DNA from: Aphelocoma coerulescens
Taxonomy: Eukaryota; Chordata; Aves; Passeriformes; Corvidae
Assembly (NCBI RefSeq): GCF_041296385.1
Contig: NC_091014.1
Coordinates: 47,944,078-48,008,077, forward strand
Direction of reading: 5' to 3'
Length of the DNA stretch: 64,000 nucleotides
Positions 46,997 through 62,000 of this stretch are shown here, one piece after another; the first letter of the stretch is position 1, and every line of letters begins with the position of its first letter. The notes below the pieces were generated by a model that worked only from the letters and a program-made list of their open reading frames with translations, was not told where the DNA came from and did not search any database. The translations under genes and the position numbers were made by a program.

Positions 46997-49900
46997 GAGA
47001 AAACCACAAAGCCAGGAGCTCCAGGGATACTCCCCATGCGAAAGGCAGGCCAAGCTTATCGCAGCACAGCCAAAACCTTGCTCTCACTTCTTCATTCTTC
47101 TTGGGATTCACCACAGCCCAATGCCCGATTTCTGGCTCAAACTAGGGTTAGGGTTACGCCTAGGGTTAGGCTTGAGAAAACCACAAAGCCAGGAGCTCCA
47201 GGGACACTCACCATGTGAAAGGCAGGCCAAGTTGAGCACGATACAGTTAAAACCTTGCTCCCTCTTCCTCTTTCTGCTTGGAACTCACCGCCACCCAATG
47301 CCCCATTTCTGGCCCAAACTTCGGTTATGTTTATGGTTACACCTAGTGTTAGGATTTGAGAAATCCACAAAGCCAGGAGCTCCAGGGATACTCAGCATGC
47401 GAAAGGCAGGCCAAGCTTATCGCAGCACAGCCAAAACCTTGCTCCCTCTTCTTCATTCTTCTTGGAAGTCGCCACAACCCAATGCCTGATTTCTGGCTCA
47501 AACTAGGGTTAGGGTTAGGGTTAGGGTTACGCCTAGGTTAAGGTTTGAGAAAACCACAAAGCCAGGAGCTCCAGGGACACTCACCATGTGAACGGCAGGC
47601 CAAGTTGAGCACGATACAGTTAAAACCTTGCTCCCTCTTCTTCTTTCTGCTTGGAACTCACCGCCGCCCAATGCCCCATTTCTGGCTCCAACTAGGGTTA
47701 TGGTCGTGGTTACACCTAGTGTTAGGGTTTGAGAAATCCACAAAGCCAGGAGCTCCGGGGATACTCAGCATGTGAAAGGCAGGCCAAGCTTATCGCAGCA
47801 CAAGCAAAACCTTGCTCCTTCTTCTTCTTTCTGCTTGGAACTTGCCACAGCCCAATGCCCGATTTCTGGCTCAAACTAGGGTTAGGGTTAGGGTTAGGGT
47901 TACGCCTAGGGTTAGGCTTGAGAAAACCACAAAGCCAGGAGCTCCAGGGACGCTCACCATGCAAAAGGCAGGCCAAGTTGAGCACGATACAGTTAAAACC
48001 TTGCTCCCTCTTCTTCTTTCTGCTTGGAACTCACCGCCGCCCAATGCCCCATTTCTGGCTCAAACTAGGTTATGGTTATGGTTACACCTAGTGTTAGGGT
48101 TTGAGAAATCCACAAAAGCAGGAGCTCCAGGGATACTCAGAATGCGAAAGGCAGGCCAAGCTTATCGCAGCACAGCCAAAACCTTGCTCCCACTTCTTCA
48201 TTCTTCTTGGAAGTCGCCACAACCCAATGCCCGATTTCTGGCTCAAACTAGGGTTAGGGTTACGCCTAGGGTTAGGCTTGAGAAAACCACAAAGCCAGGA
48301 GCTCCAGGGACACTCACCATGCGAAAGGCAGGCCAAGTTGAGCACGATACAGTTAAAACCTTGCTCCCTCTTCTTCTTTCTGCTTGGAACTCGCCGCCGC
48401 CCAATGCCCCATTTCTGGCTCAAACTAGGTTATGGTTATGGTTACACCTAGTGTTAGGGTTTGAGAAATCCATAAAACCAGGAGCTCCAGGGATACTCAG
48501 CATGCGAAAGGCAGGCCAAGCTTATCGCAGCACAGCCAAAACCTTGCTCCCACTACTTCATTCTTCTTGGAAGTCGCCACAACCCAATGCCTGATTTCTG
48601 GCTCAATCTAGGGTTAGGGTTAGGGTTAGGGTTATGCCTAGGGTTAGGCTTGAGAAAACCACAAAGCCAGGAGCTCCAGGGATACTCCCCATGCGAAAGG
48701 CAGGCCAAGCTTATCGCAGCACAGCCAAAACCTTGCTCTCACTTCTTCATTCTTCTTGGGATTCACCACAGCCCAATGCCCGATTTCTGGCTCAAACTAG
48801 GGTTAGGGTTACGCCTAGGGTTAGGCTTGAGAAAACCACAAAGCCAGGAGCTCCAGGGACACTCACCATGTGAAAGGCAGGCCAAGTTGAGCACGATACA
48901 GTTAAAACCTTGCTCCCTCTTCCTCTTTCTGCTTGGAACTCACCGCCACCCAATGCCCCATTTCTGGCCCAAACTTCGGTTATGTTTATGGTTACACCTA
49001 GTGTTAGGATTTGAGAAATCCACAAAGCCAGGAGCTCCAGGGATACTCAGCATGCGAAAGGCAGGCCAAGCTTATCGCAGCACAGCCAAAACCTTGCTCC
49101 CTCTTCTTCATTCTTCTTGGAAGTCGCCACAACCCAATGCCTGATTTCTGGCTCAAACTAGGGTTAGGGTTAGGGTTAGGGTTACGCCTAGGTTAAGGTT
49201 TGAGAAAACCACAAAGCCAGGAGCTCCAGGGACACTCACCATGTGAACGGCAGGCCAAGTTGAGCACGATACAGTTAAAACCTTGCTCCCTCTTCTTCTT
49301 TCTGCTTGGAACTCACCGCCGCCCAATGCCCCATTTCTGGCTCCAACTAGGGTTATGGTCGTGGTTACACCTAGTGTTAGGGTTTGAGAAATCCACAAAG
49401 CCAGGAGCTCCGGGGATACTCAGCATGTGAAAGGCAGGCCAAGCTTATCGCAGCACAAGCAAAACCTTGCTCCTTCTTCTTCTTTCTGCTTGGAACTTGC
49501 CACAGCCCAATGCCCGATTTCTGGCTCAAACTAGGGTTAGGGTTAGGGTTAGGGTTACGCCTAGGGTTAGGCTTGAGAAAACCACAAAGCCAGGAGCTCC
49601 AGGGACGCTCACCATGCGAAAGGCAGGCCAAGTTGAGCACGATACAGTTAAAACCTTGCTCCCTCTTCTTCTTTCTGCTTGGAACTCACCGCCGCCCAAT
49701 GCCCCATTTCTGGCTCAAACTAGGTTATGGTTATGGTTACACCTAGTGTTAGGGTTTGAGAAATCCACAAAACCAGGAGCTCCAGGGATACTCAGAATGC
49801 GAAAGGCAGGCCAAGCTTATCGCAGCACAGCCAAAACCTTGCTCCCACTTCTTCATTCTTCTTGGAAGTCGCCACAACCCAATGCCCGATTTCTGGCTCA

Positions 49901-50306
49901 AACTAGGGTTAGGGTTACGCCTAGGGTTAGGCTTGAGAAAACCACAAAGCCAGGAGCTCCAGGGACACTCACCATGCGAAAGGCAGGCCAAGTTGAGCAC
50001 GATACAGTTAAAACCTTGCTCCCTCTTCTTCTTTCTGCTTGGAACTCGCCGCCGCCCAATGCCCCATTTCTGGCTCCAACTAGGTTATGGTTATGGTTAC
50101 ACCTAGTGTTAGGGTTTGAGAAATCCATAAAACCAGGAGCTCCAGGGATACTCAGCATGCGAAAGGCAGGCCAAGCTTATCGCAGCACAGCCAAAACCTT
50201 GCTCCCACTACTTCATTCTTCTTGGAAGTCGCCACAACCCAATGCCTGATTTCTGGCTCAATCTAGGGTTAGGGTTAGGGTTAGGGTTATGCCTAGGGTT
50301 AGGCTT

Positions 50307-53067
50307 GAGAAAACCACAAAGCCAGGAGCTCCAGGGATACTCCCCATGCGAAAGGCAGGCCAAGCTTATCGCAGCACAGCCAAAACCTTGCTCTCACTTC
50401 TTCATTCTTCTTGGGATTCACCACAGCCCAATGCCCGATTTCTGGCTCAAACTAGGGTTAGGGTTACGCCTAGGGTTAGGCTTGAGAAAACCACAAAGCC
50501 AGGAGCTCCAGGGACACTCACCATGTGAAAGGCAGGCCAAGTTGAGCACGATACAGTTAAAACCTTGCTCCCTCTTCCTCTTTCTGCTTGGAACTCACCG
50601 CCACCCAATGCCCCATTTCTGGCCCAAACTTCGGTTATGTTTATGGTTACACCTAGTGTTAGGATTTGAGAAATCCACAAAGCCAGGAGCTCCAGGGATA
50701 CTCAGCATGCGAAAGGCAGGCCAAGCTTATCGCAGCACAGCCAAAACCTTGCTCCCTCTTCTTCATTCTTCTTGGAAGTCGCCACAACCCAATGCCTGAT
50801 TTCTGGCTCAAACTAGGGTTAGGGTTAGGGTTAGGGTTACGCCTAGGTTAAGGTTTGAGAAAACCACAAAGCCAGGAGCTCCAGGGACACTCACCATGTG
50901 AACGGCAGGCCAAGTTGAGCACGATACAGTTAAAACCTTGCTCCCTCTTCTTCTTTCTGCTTGGAACTCACCGCCGCCCAATGCCCCATTTCTGGCTCCA
51001 ACTAGGGTTATGGTCGTGGTTACACCTAGTGTTAGGGTTTGAGAAATCCACAAAGCCAGGAGCTCCGGGGATACTCAGCATGTGAAAGGCAGGCCAAGCT
51101 TATCGCAGCACAAGCAAAACCTTGCTCCTTCTTCTTCTTTCTGCTTGGAACTTGCCACAGCCCAATGCCCGATTTCTGGCTCAAACTAGGGTTAGGGTTA
51201 GGGTTAGGGTTACGCCTAGGGTTAGGCTTGAGAAAACCACAAAGCCAGGAGCTCCAGGGACGCTCACCATGCGAAAGGCAGGCCAAGTTGAGCACGATAC
51301 AGTTAAAACCTTGCTCCCTCTTCTTCTTTCTGCTTGGAACTCACCGCCGCCCAATGCCCCATTTCTGGCTCAAACTAGGTTATGGTTATGGTTACACCTA
51401 GTGTTAGGGTTTGAGAAATCCACAAAACCAGGAGCTCCAGGGATACTCAGAATGCGAAAGGCAGGCCAAGCTTATCGCAGCACAGCCAAAACCTTGCTCC
51501 CACTTCTTCATTCTTCTTGGAAGTCGCCACAACCCAATGCCCGATTTCTGGCTCAAACTAGGGTTAGGGTTACGCCTAGGGTTAGGCTTGAGAAAACCAC
51601 AAAGCCAGGAGCTCCAGGGACACTCACCATGTGAAAGGCAGGCCAAGTTGAGCACGATACAGTTAAAACCTTGCTCCCTCTTCCTCTTTCTGCTTGGAAC
51701 TCACCGCCACCCAATGCCCCATTTCTGGCCCAAACTTCGGTTATGTTTATGGTTACACCTAGTGTTAGGATTTGAGAAATCCACAAAGCCAGGAGCTCCA
51801 GGGATACTCAGCATGCGAAAGGCAGGCCAAGCTTATCGCAGCACAGCCAAAACCTTGCTCCCTCTTCTTCATTCTTCTTGGAAGTCGCCACAACCCAATG
51901 CCTGATTTCTGGCTCAAACTAGGGTTAGGGTTAGGGTTAGGGTTACGCCTAGGTTAAGGTTTGAGAAAACCACAAAGCCAGGAGCTCCAGGGACACTCAC
52001 CATGTGAACGGCAGGCCAAGTTGAGCACGATACAGTTAAAACCTTGCTCCCTCTTCTTCTTTCTGCTTGGAACTCACCGCCGCCCAATGCCCCATTTCTG
52101 GCTCCAACTAGGGTTATGGTCGTGGTTACACCTAGTGTTAGGGTTTGAGAAATCCACAAAGCCAGGAGCTCCGGGGATACTCAGCATGTGAAAGGCAGGC
52201 CAAGCTTATCGCAGCACAAGCAAAACCTTGCTCCTTCTTCTTCTTTCTGCTTGGAACTTGCCACAGCCCAATGCCCGATTTCTGGCTCAAACTAGGGTTA
52301 GGGTTAGGGTTAGGGTTACGCCTAGGGTTAGGCTTGAGAAAACCACAAAGCCAGGAGCTCCAGGGACGCTCACCATGCGAAAGGCAGGCCAAGTTGAGCA
52401 CGATACAGTTAAAACCTTGCTCCCTCTTCTTCTTTCTGCTTGGAACTCACCGCCGCCCAATGCCCCATTTCTGGCTCAAACTAGGTTATGGTTATGGTTA
52501 CACCTAGTGTTAGGGTTTGAGAAATCCACAAAACCAGGAGCTCCAGGGATACTCAGAATGCGAAAGGCAGGCCAAGCTTATCGCAGCACAGCCAAAACCT
52601 TGCTCCCACTTCTTCATTCTTCTTGGAAGTCGCCACAACCCAATGCCCGATTTCTGGCTCAAACTAGGGTTAGGGTTACGCCTAGGGTTAGGCTTGAGAA
52701 AACCACAAAGCCAGGAGCTCCAGGGACACTCACCATGCGAAAGGCAGGCCAAGTTGAGCACGATACAGTTAAAACCTTGCTCCCTCTTCTTCTTTCTGCT
52801 TGGAACTCGCCGCCGCCCAATGCCCCATTTCTGGCTCCAACTAGGTTATGGTTATGGTTACACCTAGTGTTAGGGTTTGAGAAATCCATAAAACCAGGAG
52901 CTCCAGGGATACTCAGCATGCGAAAGGCAGGCCAAGCTTATCGCAGCACAGCCAAAACCTTGCTCCCACTACTTCATTCTTCTTGGAAGTCGCCACAACC
53001 CAATGCCTGATTTCTGGCTCAATCTAGGGTTAGGGTTAGGGTTAGGGTTATGCCTAGGGTTAGGCTT
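50307..53067 (+). repeat. Fused pair of nine-monomer units lacking one A-B-C trimer
   Basis: The B177 at 51413 is followed by the CTTCGG-type A184 at 51590 instead of A, B, C. The pair is 2,761 bp, exactly 549 bp short of two 1,655-bp units. The loss of precisely one trimer fits unequal exchange between equivalent monomer positions. The same fused pair is at 60983-63743. Confidence 0.9.
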
Positions 53068-56000
53068 GAGAAAACCACAAAGCCAGGAGCTCCAGGGATA
53101 CTCCCCATGCGAAAGGCAGGCCAAGCTTATCGCAGCACAGCCAAAACCTTGCTCTCACTTCTTCATTCTTCTTGGGATTCACCACAGCCCAATGCCCGAT
53201 TTCTGGCTCAAACTAGGGTTAGGGTTACGCCTAGGGTTAGGCTTGAGAAAACCACAAAGCCAGGAGCTCCAGGGACACTCACCATGTGAAAGGCAGGCCA
53301 AGTTGAGCACGATACAGTTAAAACCTTGCTCCCTCTTCCTCTTTCTGCTTGGAACTCACCGCCACCCAATGCCCCATTTCTGGCCCAAACTTCGGTTATG
53401 TTTATGGTTACACCTAGTGTTAGGATTTGAGAAATCCACAAAGCCAGGAGCTCCAGGGATACTCAGCATGCGAAAGGCAGGCCAAGCTTATCGCAGCACA
53501 GCCAAAACCTTGCTCCCTCTTCTTCATTCTTCTTGGAAGTCGCCACAACCCAATGCCTGATTTCTGGCTCAAACTAGGGTTAGGGTTAGGGTTAGGGTTA
53601 CGCCTAGGTTAAGGTTTGAGAAAACCACAAAGCCAGGAGCTCCAGGGACACTCACCATGTGAACGGCAGGCCAAGTTGAGCACGATACAGTTAAAACCTT
53701 GCTCCCTCTTCTTCTTTCTGCTTGGAACTCACCGCCACCCAATGCCCCATTTCTGGCTCAAACTAGGGTTATGGTCGTGGTTACACCTAGTGTTAGGGTT
53801 TGAGAAATCCACAAAGCCAGGAGCTCCAGGGATACTCAGCATGTGAAAGGCAGGCCAAGCTTATCGCAGCACAAGCAAAACCTTGCTCCTTCTTCTTCTT
53901 TCTGCTTGGAACTTGCCACAGCCCAATGCCCGATTTCTGGCTCAAACTAGGGTTAGGGTTAGGGTTAGGGTTACGCCTAGGGTTAGGCTTGAGAAAACCA
54001 CAAAGCCAGGAGCTCCAGGGACGCTCACCATGCGAAAGGCAGGCCAAGTTGAGCACGATACAGTTAAAACCTTGCTCCCTCTTCTTCTTTCTGCTTGGAA
54101 CTCACCGCCGCCCAATGCCCCATTTCTGGCTCAAACTAGGTTATGGTTATGGTTACACCTAGTGTTAGGGTTTGAGAAATCCACAAAACCAGGAGCTCCA
54201 GGGATACTCAGAATGCGAAAGGCAGGCCAAGCTTATCGCAGCACAGCCAAAACCTTGCTCCCACTTCTTCATTCTTCTTGGAAGTCGCCACAACCCAATG
54301 CCCGATTTCTGGCTCAAACTAGGGTTAGGGTTACGCCTAGGGTTAGGCTTGAGAAAACCACAAAGCCAGGAGCTCCAGGGACACTCACCATGTGAAAGGC
54401 AGGCCAAGTTGAGCACGATACAGTTAAAACCTTGCTCCCTCTTCTTCTTTCTGCTTGGAACTCGCCGCCGCCCAATGCCCCATTTCTGGCTCAAACTAGG
54501 TTATGGTTATGGTTACACCTAGTGTTAGGGTTTGAGAAATCCATAAAACCAGGAGCTCCAGGGATACTCAGCATGCGAAAGGCAGGCCAAGCTTATCGCA
54601 GCACAGCCAAAACCTTGCTCCCACTACTTCATTCTTCTTGGAAGTCGCCACAACCCAATGCCTGATTTCTGGCTCAATCTAGGGTTAGGGTTAGGGTTAG
54701 GGTTATGCCTAGGGTTAGGCTTGAGAAAACCACAAAGCCAGGAGCTCCAGGGATACTCCCCATGCGAAAGGCAGGCCAAGCTTATCGCAGCACAGCCAAA
54801 ACCTTGCTCTCACTTCTTCATTCTTCTTGGGATTCACCACAGCCCAATGCCCGATTTCTGGCTCAAACTAGGGTTAGGGTTACGCCTAGGGTTAGGCTTG
54901 AGAAAACCACAAAGCCAGGAGCTCCAGGGACACTCACCATGTGAAAGGCAGGCCAAGTTGAGCACGATACAGTTAAAACCTTGCTCCCTCTTCCTCTTTC
55001 TGCTTGGAACTCACCGCCACCCAATGCCCCATTTCTGGCCCAAACTTCGGTTATGTTTATGGTTACACCTAGTGTTAGGATTTGAGAAATCCACAAAGCC
55101 AGGAGCTCCAGGGATACTCACCATGCGAAAGGCAGGCCAAGCTTATCGCAGCACAGCCAAAACCTTGCTCCCTCTTCTTCATTCTTCTTGGAAGTCGCCA
55201 CAACCCAATGCCTGATTTCTGGCTCAAACTAGGGTTAGGGTTAGGGTTAGGGTTACGCCTAGGTTAAGGTTTGAGAAAACCACAAAGCCAGGAGCTCCAG
55301 GGACACTCACCATGTGAACGGCAGGCCAAGTTGAGCACGATACAGTTAAAACCTTGCTCCCTCTTCTTCTTTCTGCTTGGAACTCACCGCCGCCCAATGC
55401 CCCATTTCTGGCTCCAACTAGGGTTATGGTCGTGGTTACACCTAGTGTTAGGGTTTGAGAAATCCACAAAGCCAGGAGCTCCGGGGATACTCAGCATGTG
55501 AAAGGCAGGCCAAGCTTATCGCAGCACAAGCAAAACCTTGCTCCTTCTTCTTCTTTCTGCTTGGAACTTGCCACAGCCCAATGCCCGATTTCTGGCTCAA
55601 ACTAGGGTTAGGGTTAGGGTTAGGGTTACGCCTAGGGTTAGGCTTGAGAAAACCACAAAGCCAGGAGCTCCAGGGACACTCACCATGCGAAAGGCAGGCC
55701 AAGTTGAGCACGATACAGTTAAAACCTTGCTCCCTCTTCTTCTTTCTGCTTGGAACTCACCGCCGCCCAATGCCCCATTTCTGGCTCAAACTAGGTTATG
55801 GTTATGGTTACACCTAGTGTTAGGGTTTGAGAAATCCACAAAACCAGGAGCTCCAGGGATACTCAGAATGCGAAAGGCAGGCCAAGCTTATCGCAGCACA
55901 GCCAAAACCTTGCTCCCACTTCTTCATTCTTCTTGGAAGTCGCCACAACCCAATGCCCGATTTCTGGCTCAAACTAGGGTTAGGGTTACGCCTAGGGTTA

Positions 56001-59000
56001 GGCTTGAGAAAACCACAAAGCCAGGAGCTCCAGGGACACTCACCATGCGAAAGGCAGGCCAAGTTGAGCACGATACAGTTAAAACCTTGCTCCCTCTTCT
56101 TCTTTCTGCTTGGAACTCGCCGCCGCCCAATGCCCCATTTCTGGCTCAAACTAGGTTATGGTTATGGTTACACCTAGTGTTAGGGTTTGAGAAATCCATA
56201 AAACCAGGAGCTCCAGGGATACTCAGCATGCGAAAGGCAGGCCAAGCTTATCGCAGCACAGCCAAAACCTTGCTCCCACTACTTCATTCTTCTTGGAAGT
56301 CGCCACAACCCAATGCCTGATTTCTGGCTCAATCTAGGGTTAGGGTTAGGGTTAGGGTTATGCCTAGGGTTAGGCTTGAGAAAACCACAAAGCCAGGAGC
56401 TCCAGGGATACTCCCCATGCGAAAGGCAGGCCAAGCTTATCGCAGCACAGCCAAAACCTTGCTCTCACTTCTTCATTCTTCTTGGGATTCACCACAGCCC
56501 AATGCCCGATTTCTGGCTCAAACTAGGGTTAGGGTTACGCCTAGGGTTAGGCTTGAGAAAACCACAAAGCCAGGAGCTCCAGGGACACTCACCATGTGAA
56601 AGGCAGGCCAAGTTGAGCACGATACAGTTAAAACCTTGCTCCCTCTTCCTCTTTCTGCTTGGAACTCACCGCCACCCAATGCCCCATTTCTGGCCCAAAC
56701 TTCGGTTATGTTTATGGTTACACCTAGTGTTAGGATTTGAGAAATCCACAAAGCCAGGAGCTCCAGGGATACTCAGCATGCGAAAGGCAGGCCAAGCTTA
56801 TCGCAGCACAGCCAAAACCTTGCTCCCTCTTCTTCATTCTTCTTGGAAGTCGCCACAACCCAATGCCTGATTTCTGGCTCAAACTAGGGTTAGGGTTAGG
56901 GTTAGGGTTACGCCTAGGTTAAGGTTTGAGAAAACCACAAAGCCAGGAGCTCCAGGGACACTCACCATGTGAACGGCAGGCCAAGTTGAGCACGATACAG
57001 TTAAAACCTTGCTCCCTCTTCTTCTTTCTGCTTGGAACTCACCGCCGCCCAATGCCCCATTTCTGGCTCCAACTAGGGTTATGGTCGTGGTTACACCTAG
57101 TGTTAGGGTTTGAGAAATCCACAAAGCCAGGAGCTCCGAGGATACTCAGCATGTGAAAGGCAGGCCAAGCTTATCGCAGCACAAGCAAAACCTTGCTCCT
57201 TCTTCTTCTTTCTGCTTGGAACTTGCCACAGCCCAATGCCCGATTTCTGGCTCAAACTAGGGTTAGGGTTAGGGTTAGGGTTACGCCTAGGGTTAGGCTT
57301 GAGAAAACCACAAAGCCAGGAGCTCCAGGGACGCTCACCATGCGAAAGGCAGGCCAAGTTGAGCACGATACAGTTAAAACCTTGCTCCCTCTTCTTCTTT
57401 CTGCTTGGAACTCACCGCCGCCCAATGCCCCATTTCTGGCTCCAACTAGGTTATGGTTATGGTTACACCTAGTGTTAGGGTTTGAGAAATCCATAAAACC
57501 AGGAGCTCCAGGGATACTCAGCATGCGAAAGGCAGGCCAAGCTTATCGCAGCACAGCCAAAACCTTGCTCCCACTACTTCATTCTTCTTGGAAGTCGCCA
57601 CAACCCAATGCCTGATTTCTGGCTCAATCTAGGGTTAGGGTTAGGGTTAGGGTTATGCCTAGGGTTAGGCTTGAGAAAACCACAAAGCCAGGAGCTCCAG
57701 GGATACTCCCCATGCGAAAGGCAGGCCAAGCTTATCGCAGCACAGCCAAAACCTTGCTCTCACTTCTTCATTCTTCTTGGGATTCACCACAGCCCAATGC
57801 CCGATTTCTGGCTCAAACTAGGGTTAGGGTTACGCCTAGGGTTAGGCTTGAGAAAACCACAAAGCCAGGAGCTCCAGGGACACTCACCATGTGAAAGGCA
57901 GGCCAAGTTGAGCACGATACAGTTAAAACCTTGCTCCCTCTTCCTCTTTCTGCTTGGAACTCACCGCCACCCAATGCCCCATTTCTGGCCCAAACTTCGG
58001 TTATGTTTATGGTTACACCTAGTGTTAGGATTTGAGAAATCCACAAAGCCAGGAGCTCCAGGGATACTCAGCATGCGAAAGGCAGGCCAAGCTTATCGCA
58101 GCACAGCCAAAACCTTGCTCCCTCTTCTTCATTCTTCTTGGAAGTCGCCACAACCCAATGCCTGATTTCTGGCTCAAACTAGGGTTAGGGTTAGGGTTAG
58201 GGTTACGCCTAGGTTAAGGTTTGAGAAAACCACAAAGCCAGGAGCTCCAGGGACACTCACCATGTGAACGGCAGGCCAAGTTGAGCACGATACAGTTAAA
58301 ACCTTGCTCCCTCTTCTTCTTTCTGCTTGGAACTCACCGCCGCCCAATGCCCCATTTCTGGCTCCAACTAGGGTTATGGTCGTGGTTACACCTAGTGTTA
58401 GGGTTTGAGAAATCCACAAAGCCAGGAGCTCCGGGGATACTCAGCATGTGAAAGGCAGGCCAAGCTTATCGCAGCACAAGCAAAACCTTGCTCCTTCTTC
58501 TTCTTTCTGCTTGGAACTTGCCACAGCCCAATGCCCGATTTCTGGCTCAAACTAGGGTTAGGGTTAGGGTTAGGGTTACGCCTAGGGTTAGGCTTGAGAA
58601 AACCACAAAGCCAGGAGCTCCAGGGACGCTCACCATGCAAAAGGCAGGCCAAGTTGAGCACGATACAGTTAAAACCTTGCTCCCTCTTCTTCTTTCTGCT
58701 TGGAACTCACCGCCGCCCAATGCCCCATTTCTGGCTCAAACTAGGTTATGGTTATGGTTACACCTAGTGTTAGGGTTTGAGAAATCCACAAAAGCAGGAG
58801 CTCCAGGGATACTCAGAATGCGAAAGGCAGGCCAAGCTTATCGCAGCACAGCCAAAACCTTGCTCCCACTTCTTCATTCTTCTTGGAAGTCGCCACAACC
58901 CAATGCCCGATTTCTGGCTCAAACTAGGGTTAGGGTTACGCCTAGGGTTAGGCTTGAGAAAACCACAAAGCCAGGAGCTCCAGGGACACTCACCATGCGA

Positions 59001-62000
59001 AAGGCAGGCCAAGTTGAGCACGATACAGTTAAAACCTTGCTCCCTCTTCTTCTTTCTGCTTGGAACTCGCCGCCGCCCAATGCCCCATTTCTGGCTCAAA
59101 CTAGGTTATGGTTATGGTTACACCTAGTGTTAGGGTTTGAGAAATCCATAAAACCAGGAGCTCCAGGGATACTCAGCATGCGAAAGGCAGGCCAAGCTTA
59201 TCGCAGCACAGCCAAAACCTTGCTCCCACTACTTCATTCTTCTTGGAAGTCGCCACAACCCAATGCCTGATTTCTGGCTCAATCTAGGGTTAGGGTTAGG
59301 GTTAGGGTTATGCCTAGGGTTAGGCTTGAGAAAACCACAAAGCCAGGAGCTCCAGGGATACTCCCCATGCGAAAGGCAGGCCAAGCTTATCGCAGCACAG
59401 CCAAAACCTTGCTCTCACTTCTTCATTCTTCTTGGGATTCACCACAGCCCAATGCCCGATTTCTGGCTCAAACTAGGGTTAGGGTTACGCCTAGGGTTAG
59501 GCTTGAGAAAACCACAAAGCCAGGAGCTCCAGGGACACTCACCATGTGAAAGGCAGGCCAAGTTGAGCACGATACAGTTAAAACCTTGCTCCCTCTTCCT
59601 CTTTCTGCTTGGAACTCACCGCCACCCAATGCCCCATTTCTGGCCCAAACTTCGGTTATGTTTATGGTTACACCTAGTGTTAGGATTTGAGAAATCCACA
59701 AAGCCAGGAGCTCCAGGGATACTCAGCATGCGAAAGGCAGGCCAAGCTTATCGCAGCACAGCCAAAACCTTGCTCCCTCTTCTTCATTCTTCTTGGAAGT
59801 CGCCACAACCCAATGCCTGATTTCTGGCTCAAACTAGGGTTAGGGTTAGGGTTAGGGTTACGCCTAGGTTAAGGTTTGAGAAAACCACAAAGCCAGGAGC
59901 TCCAGGGACACTCACCATGTGAACGGCAGGCCAAGTTGAGCACGATACAGTTAAAACCTTGCTCCCTCTTCTTCTTTCTGCTTGGAACTCACCGCCGCCC
60001 AATGCCCCATTTCTGGCTCCAACTAGGGTTATGGTCGTGGTTACACCTAGTGTTAGGGTTTGAGAAATCCACAAAGCCAGGAGCTCCGGGGATACTCAGC
60101 ATGTGAAAGGCAGGCCAAGCTTATCGCAGCACAAGCAAAACCTTGCTCCTTCTTCTTCTTTCTGCTTGGAACTTGCCACAGCCCAATGCCCGATTTCTGG
60201 CTCAAACTAGGGTTAGGGTTAGGGTTAGGGTTACGCCTAGGGTTAGGCTTGAGAAAACCACAAAGCCAGGAGCTCCAGGGACGCTCACCATGCGAAAGGC
60301 AGGCCAAGTTGAGCACGATACAGTTAAAACCTTGCTCCCTCTTCTTCTTTCTGCTTGGAACTCACCGCCGCCCAATGCCCCATTTCTGGCTCAAACTAGG
60401 TTATGGTTATGGTTACACCTAGTGTTAGGGTTTGAGAAATCCACAAAACCAGGAGCTCCAGGGATACTCAGAATGCGAAAGGCAGGCCAAGCTTATCGCA
60501 GCACAGCCAAAACCTTGCTCCCACTTCTTCATTCTTCTTGGAAGTCGCCACAACCCAATGCCCGATTTCTGGCTCAAACTAGGGTTAGGGTTACGCCTAG
60601 GGTTAGGCTTGAGAAAACCACAAAGCCAGGAGCTCCAGGGACACTCACCATGCGAAAGGCAGGCCAAGTTGAGCACGATACAGTTAAAACCTTGCTCCCT
60701 CTTCTTCTTTCTGCTTGGAACTCGCCGCCGCCCAATGCCCCATTTCTGGCTCCAACTAGGTTATGGTTATGGTTACACCTAGTGTTAGGGTTTGAGAAAT
60801 CCATAAAACCAGGAGCTCCAGGGATACTCAGCATGCGAAAGGCAGGCCAAGCTTATCGCAGCACAGCCAAAACCTTGCTCCCACTACTTCATTCTTCTTG
60901 GAAGTCGCCACAACCCAATGCCTGATTTCTGGCTCAATCTAGGGTTAGGGTTAGGGTTAGGGTTATGCCTAGGGTTAGGCTTGAGAAAACCACAAAGCCA
61001 GGAGCTCCAGGGATACTCCCCATGCGAAAGGCAGGCCAAGCTTATCGCAGCACAGCCAAAACCTTGCTCTCACTTCTTCATTCTTCTTGGGATTCACCAC
61101 AGCCCAATGCCCGATTTCTGGCTCAAACTAGGGTTAGGGTTACGCCTAGGGTTAGGCTTGAGAAAACCACAAAGCCAGGAGCTCCAGGGACACTCACCAT
61201 GTGAAAGGCAGGCCAAGTTGAGCACGATACAGTTAAAACCTTGCTCCCTCTTCCTCTTTCTGCTTGGAACTCACCGCCACCCAATGCCCCATTTCTGGCC
61301 CAAACTTCGGTTATGTTTATGGTTACACCTAGTGTTAGGATTTGAGAAATCCACAAAGCCAGGAGCTCCAGGGATACTCAGCATGCGAAAGGCAGGCCAA
61401 GCTTATCGCAGCACAGCCAAAACCTTGCTCCCTCTTCTTCATTCTTCTTGGAAGTCGCCACAACCCAATGCCTGATTTCTGGCTCAAACTAGGGTTAGGG
61501 TTAGGGTTAGGGTTACGCCTAGGTTAAGGTTTGAGAAAACCACAAAGCCAGGAGCTCCAGGGACACTCACCATGTGAACGGCAGGCCAAGTTGAGCACGA
61601 TACAGTTAAAACCTTGCTCCCTCTTCTTCTTTCTGCTTGGAACTCACCGCCGCCCAATGCCCCATTTCTGGCTCCAACTAGGGTTATGGTCGTGGTTACA
61701 CCTAGTGTTAGGGTTTGAGAAATCCACAAAGCCAGGAGCTCCGGGGATACTCAGCATGTGAAAGGCAGGCCAAGCTTATCGCAGCACAAGCAAAACCTTG
61801 CTCCTTCTTCTTCTTTCTGCTTGGAACTTGCCACAGCCCAATGCCCGATTTCTGGCTCAAACTAGGGTTAGGGTTAGGGTTAGGGTTACGCCTAGGGTTA
61901 GGCTTGAGAAAACCACAAAGCCAGGAGCTCCAGGGACGCTCACCATGCGAAAGGCAGGCCAAGTTGAGCACGATACAGTTAAAACCTTGCTCCCTCTTCT

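Larger units (their letters stand above)
42392..53067 (+). repeat. 10,676-bp superunit of 58 monomers, copy 1
   Basis: Composition: 1,655-bp units at 42392 and 44047, a 1,295-bp derivative at 45702, 1,655-bp units at 46997 and 48652, and a 2,761-bp fused pair at 50307. Private changes are C at 44445, A at 46463, A at 47963 and G at 48118. All four recur exactly 10,676 bp downstream. C at 42540 does not recur at 53216, so the true left edge may lie just right of that base. Confidence 0.93.
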
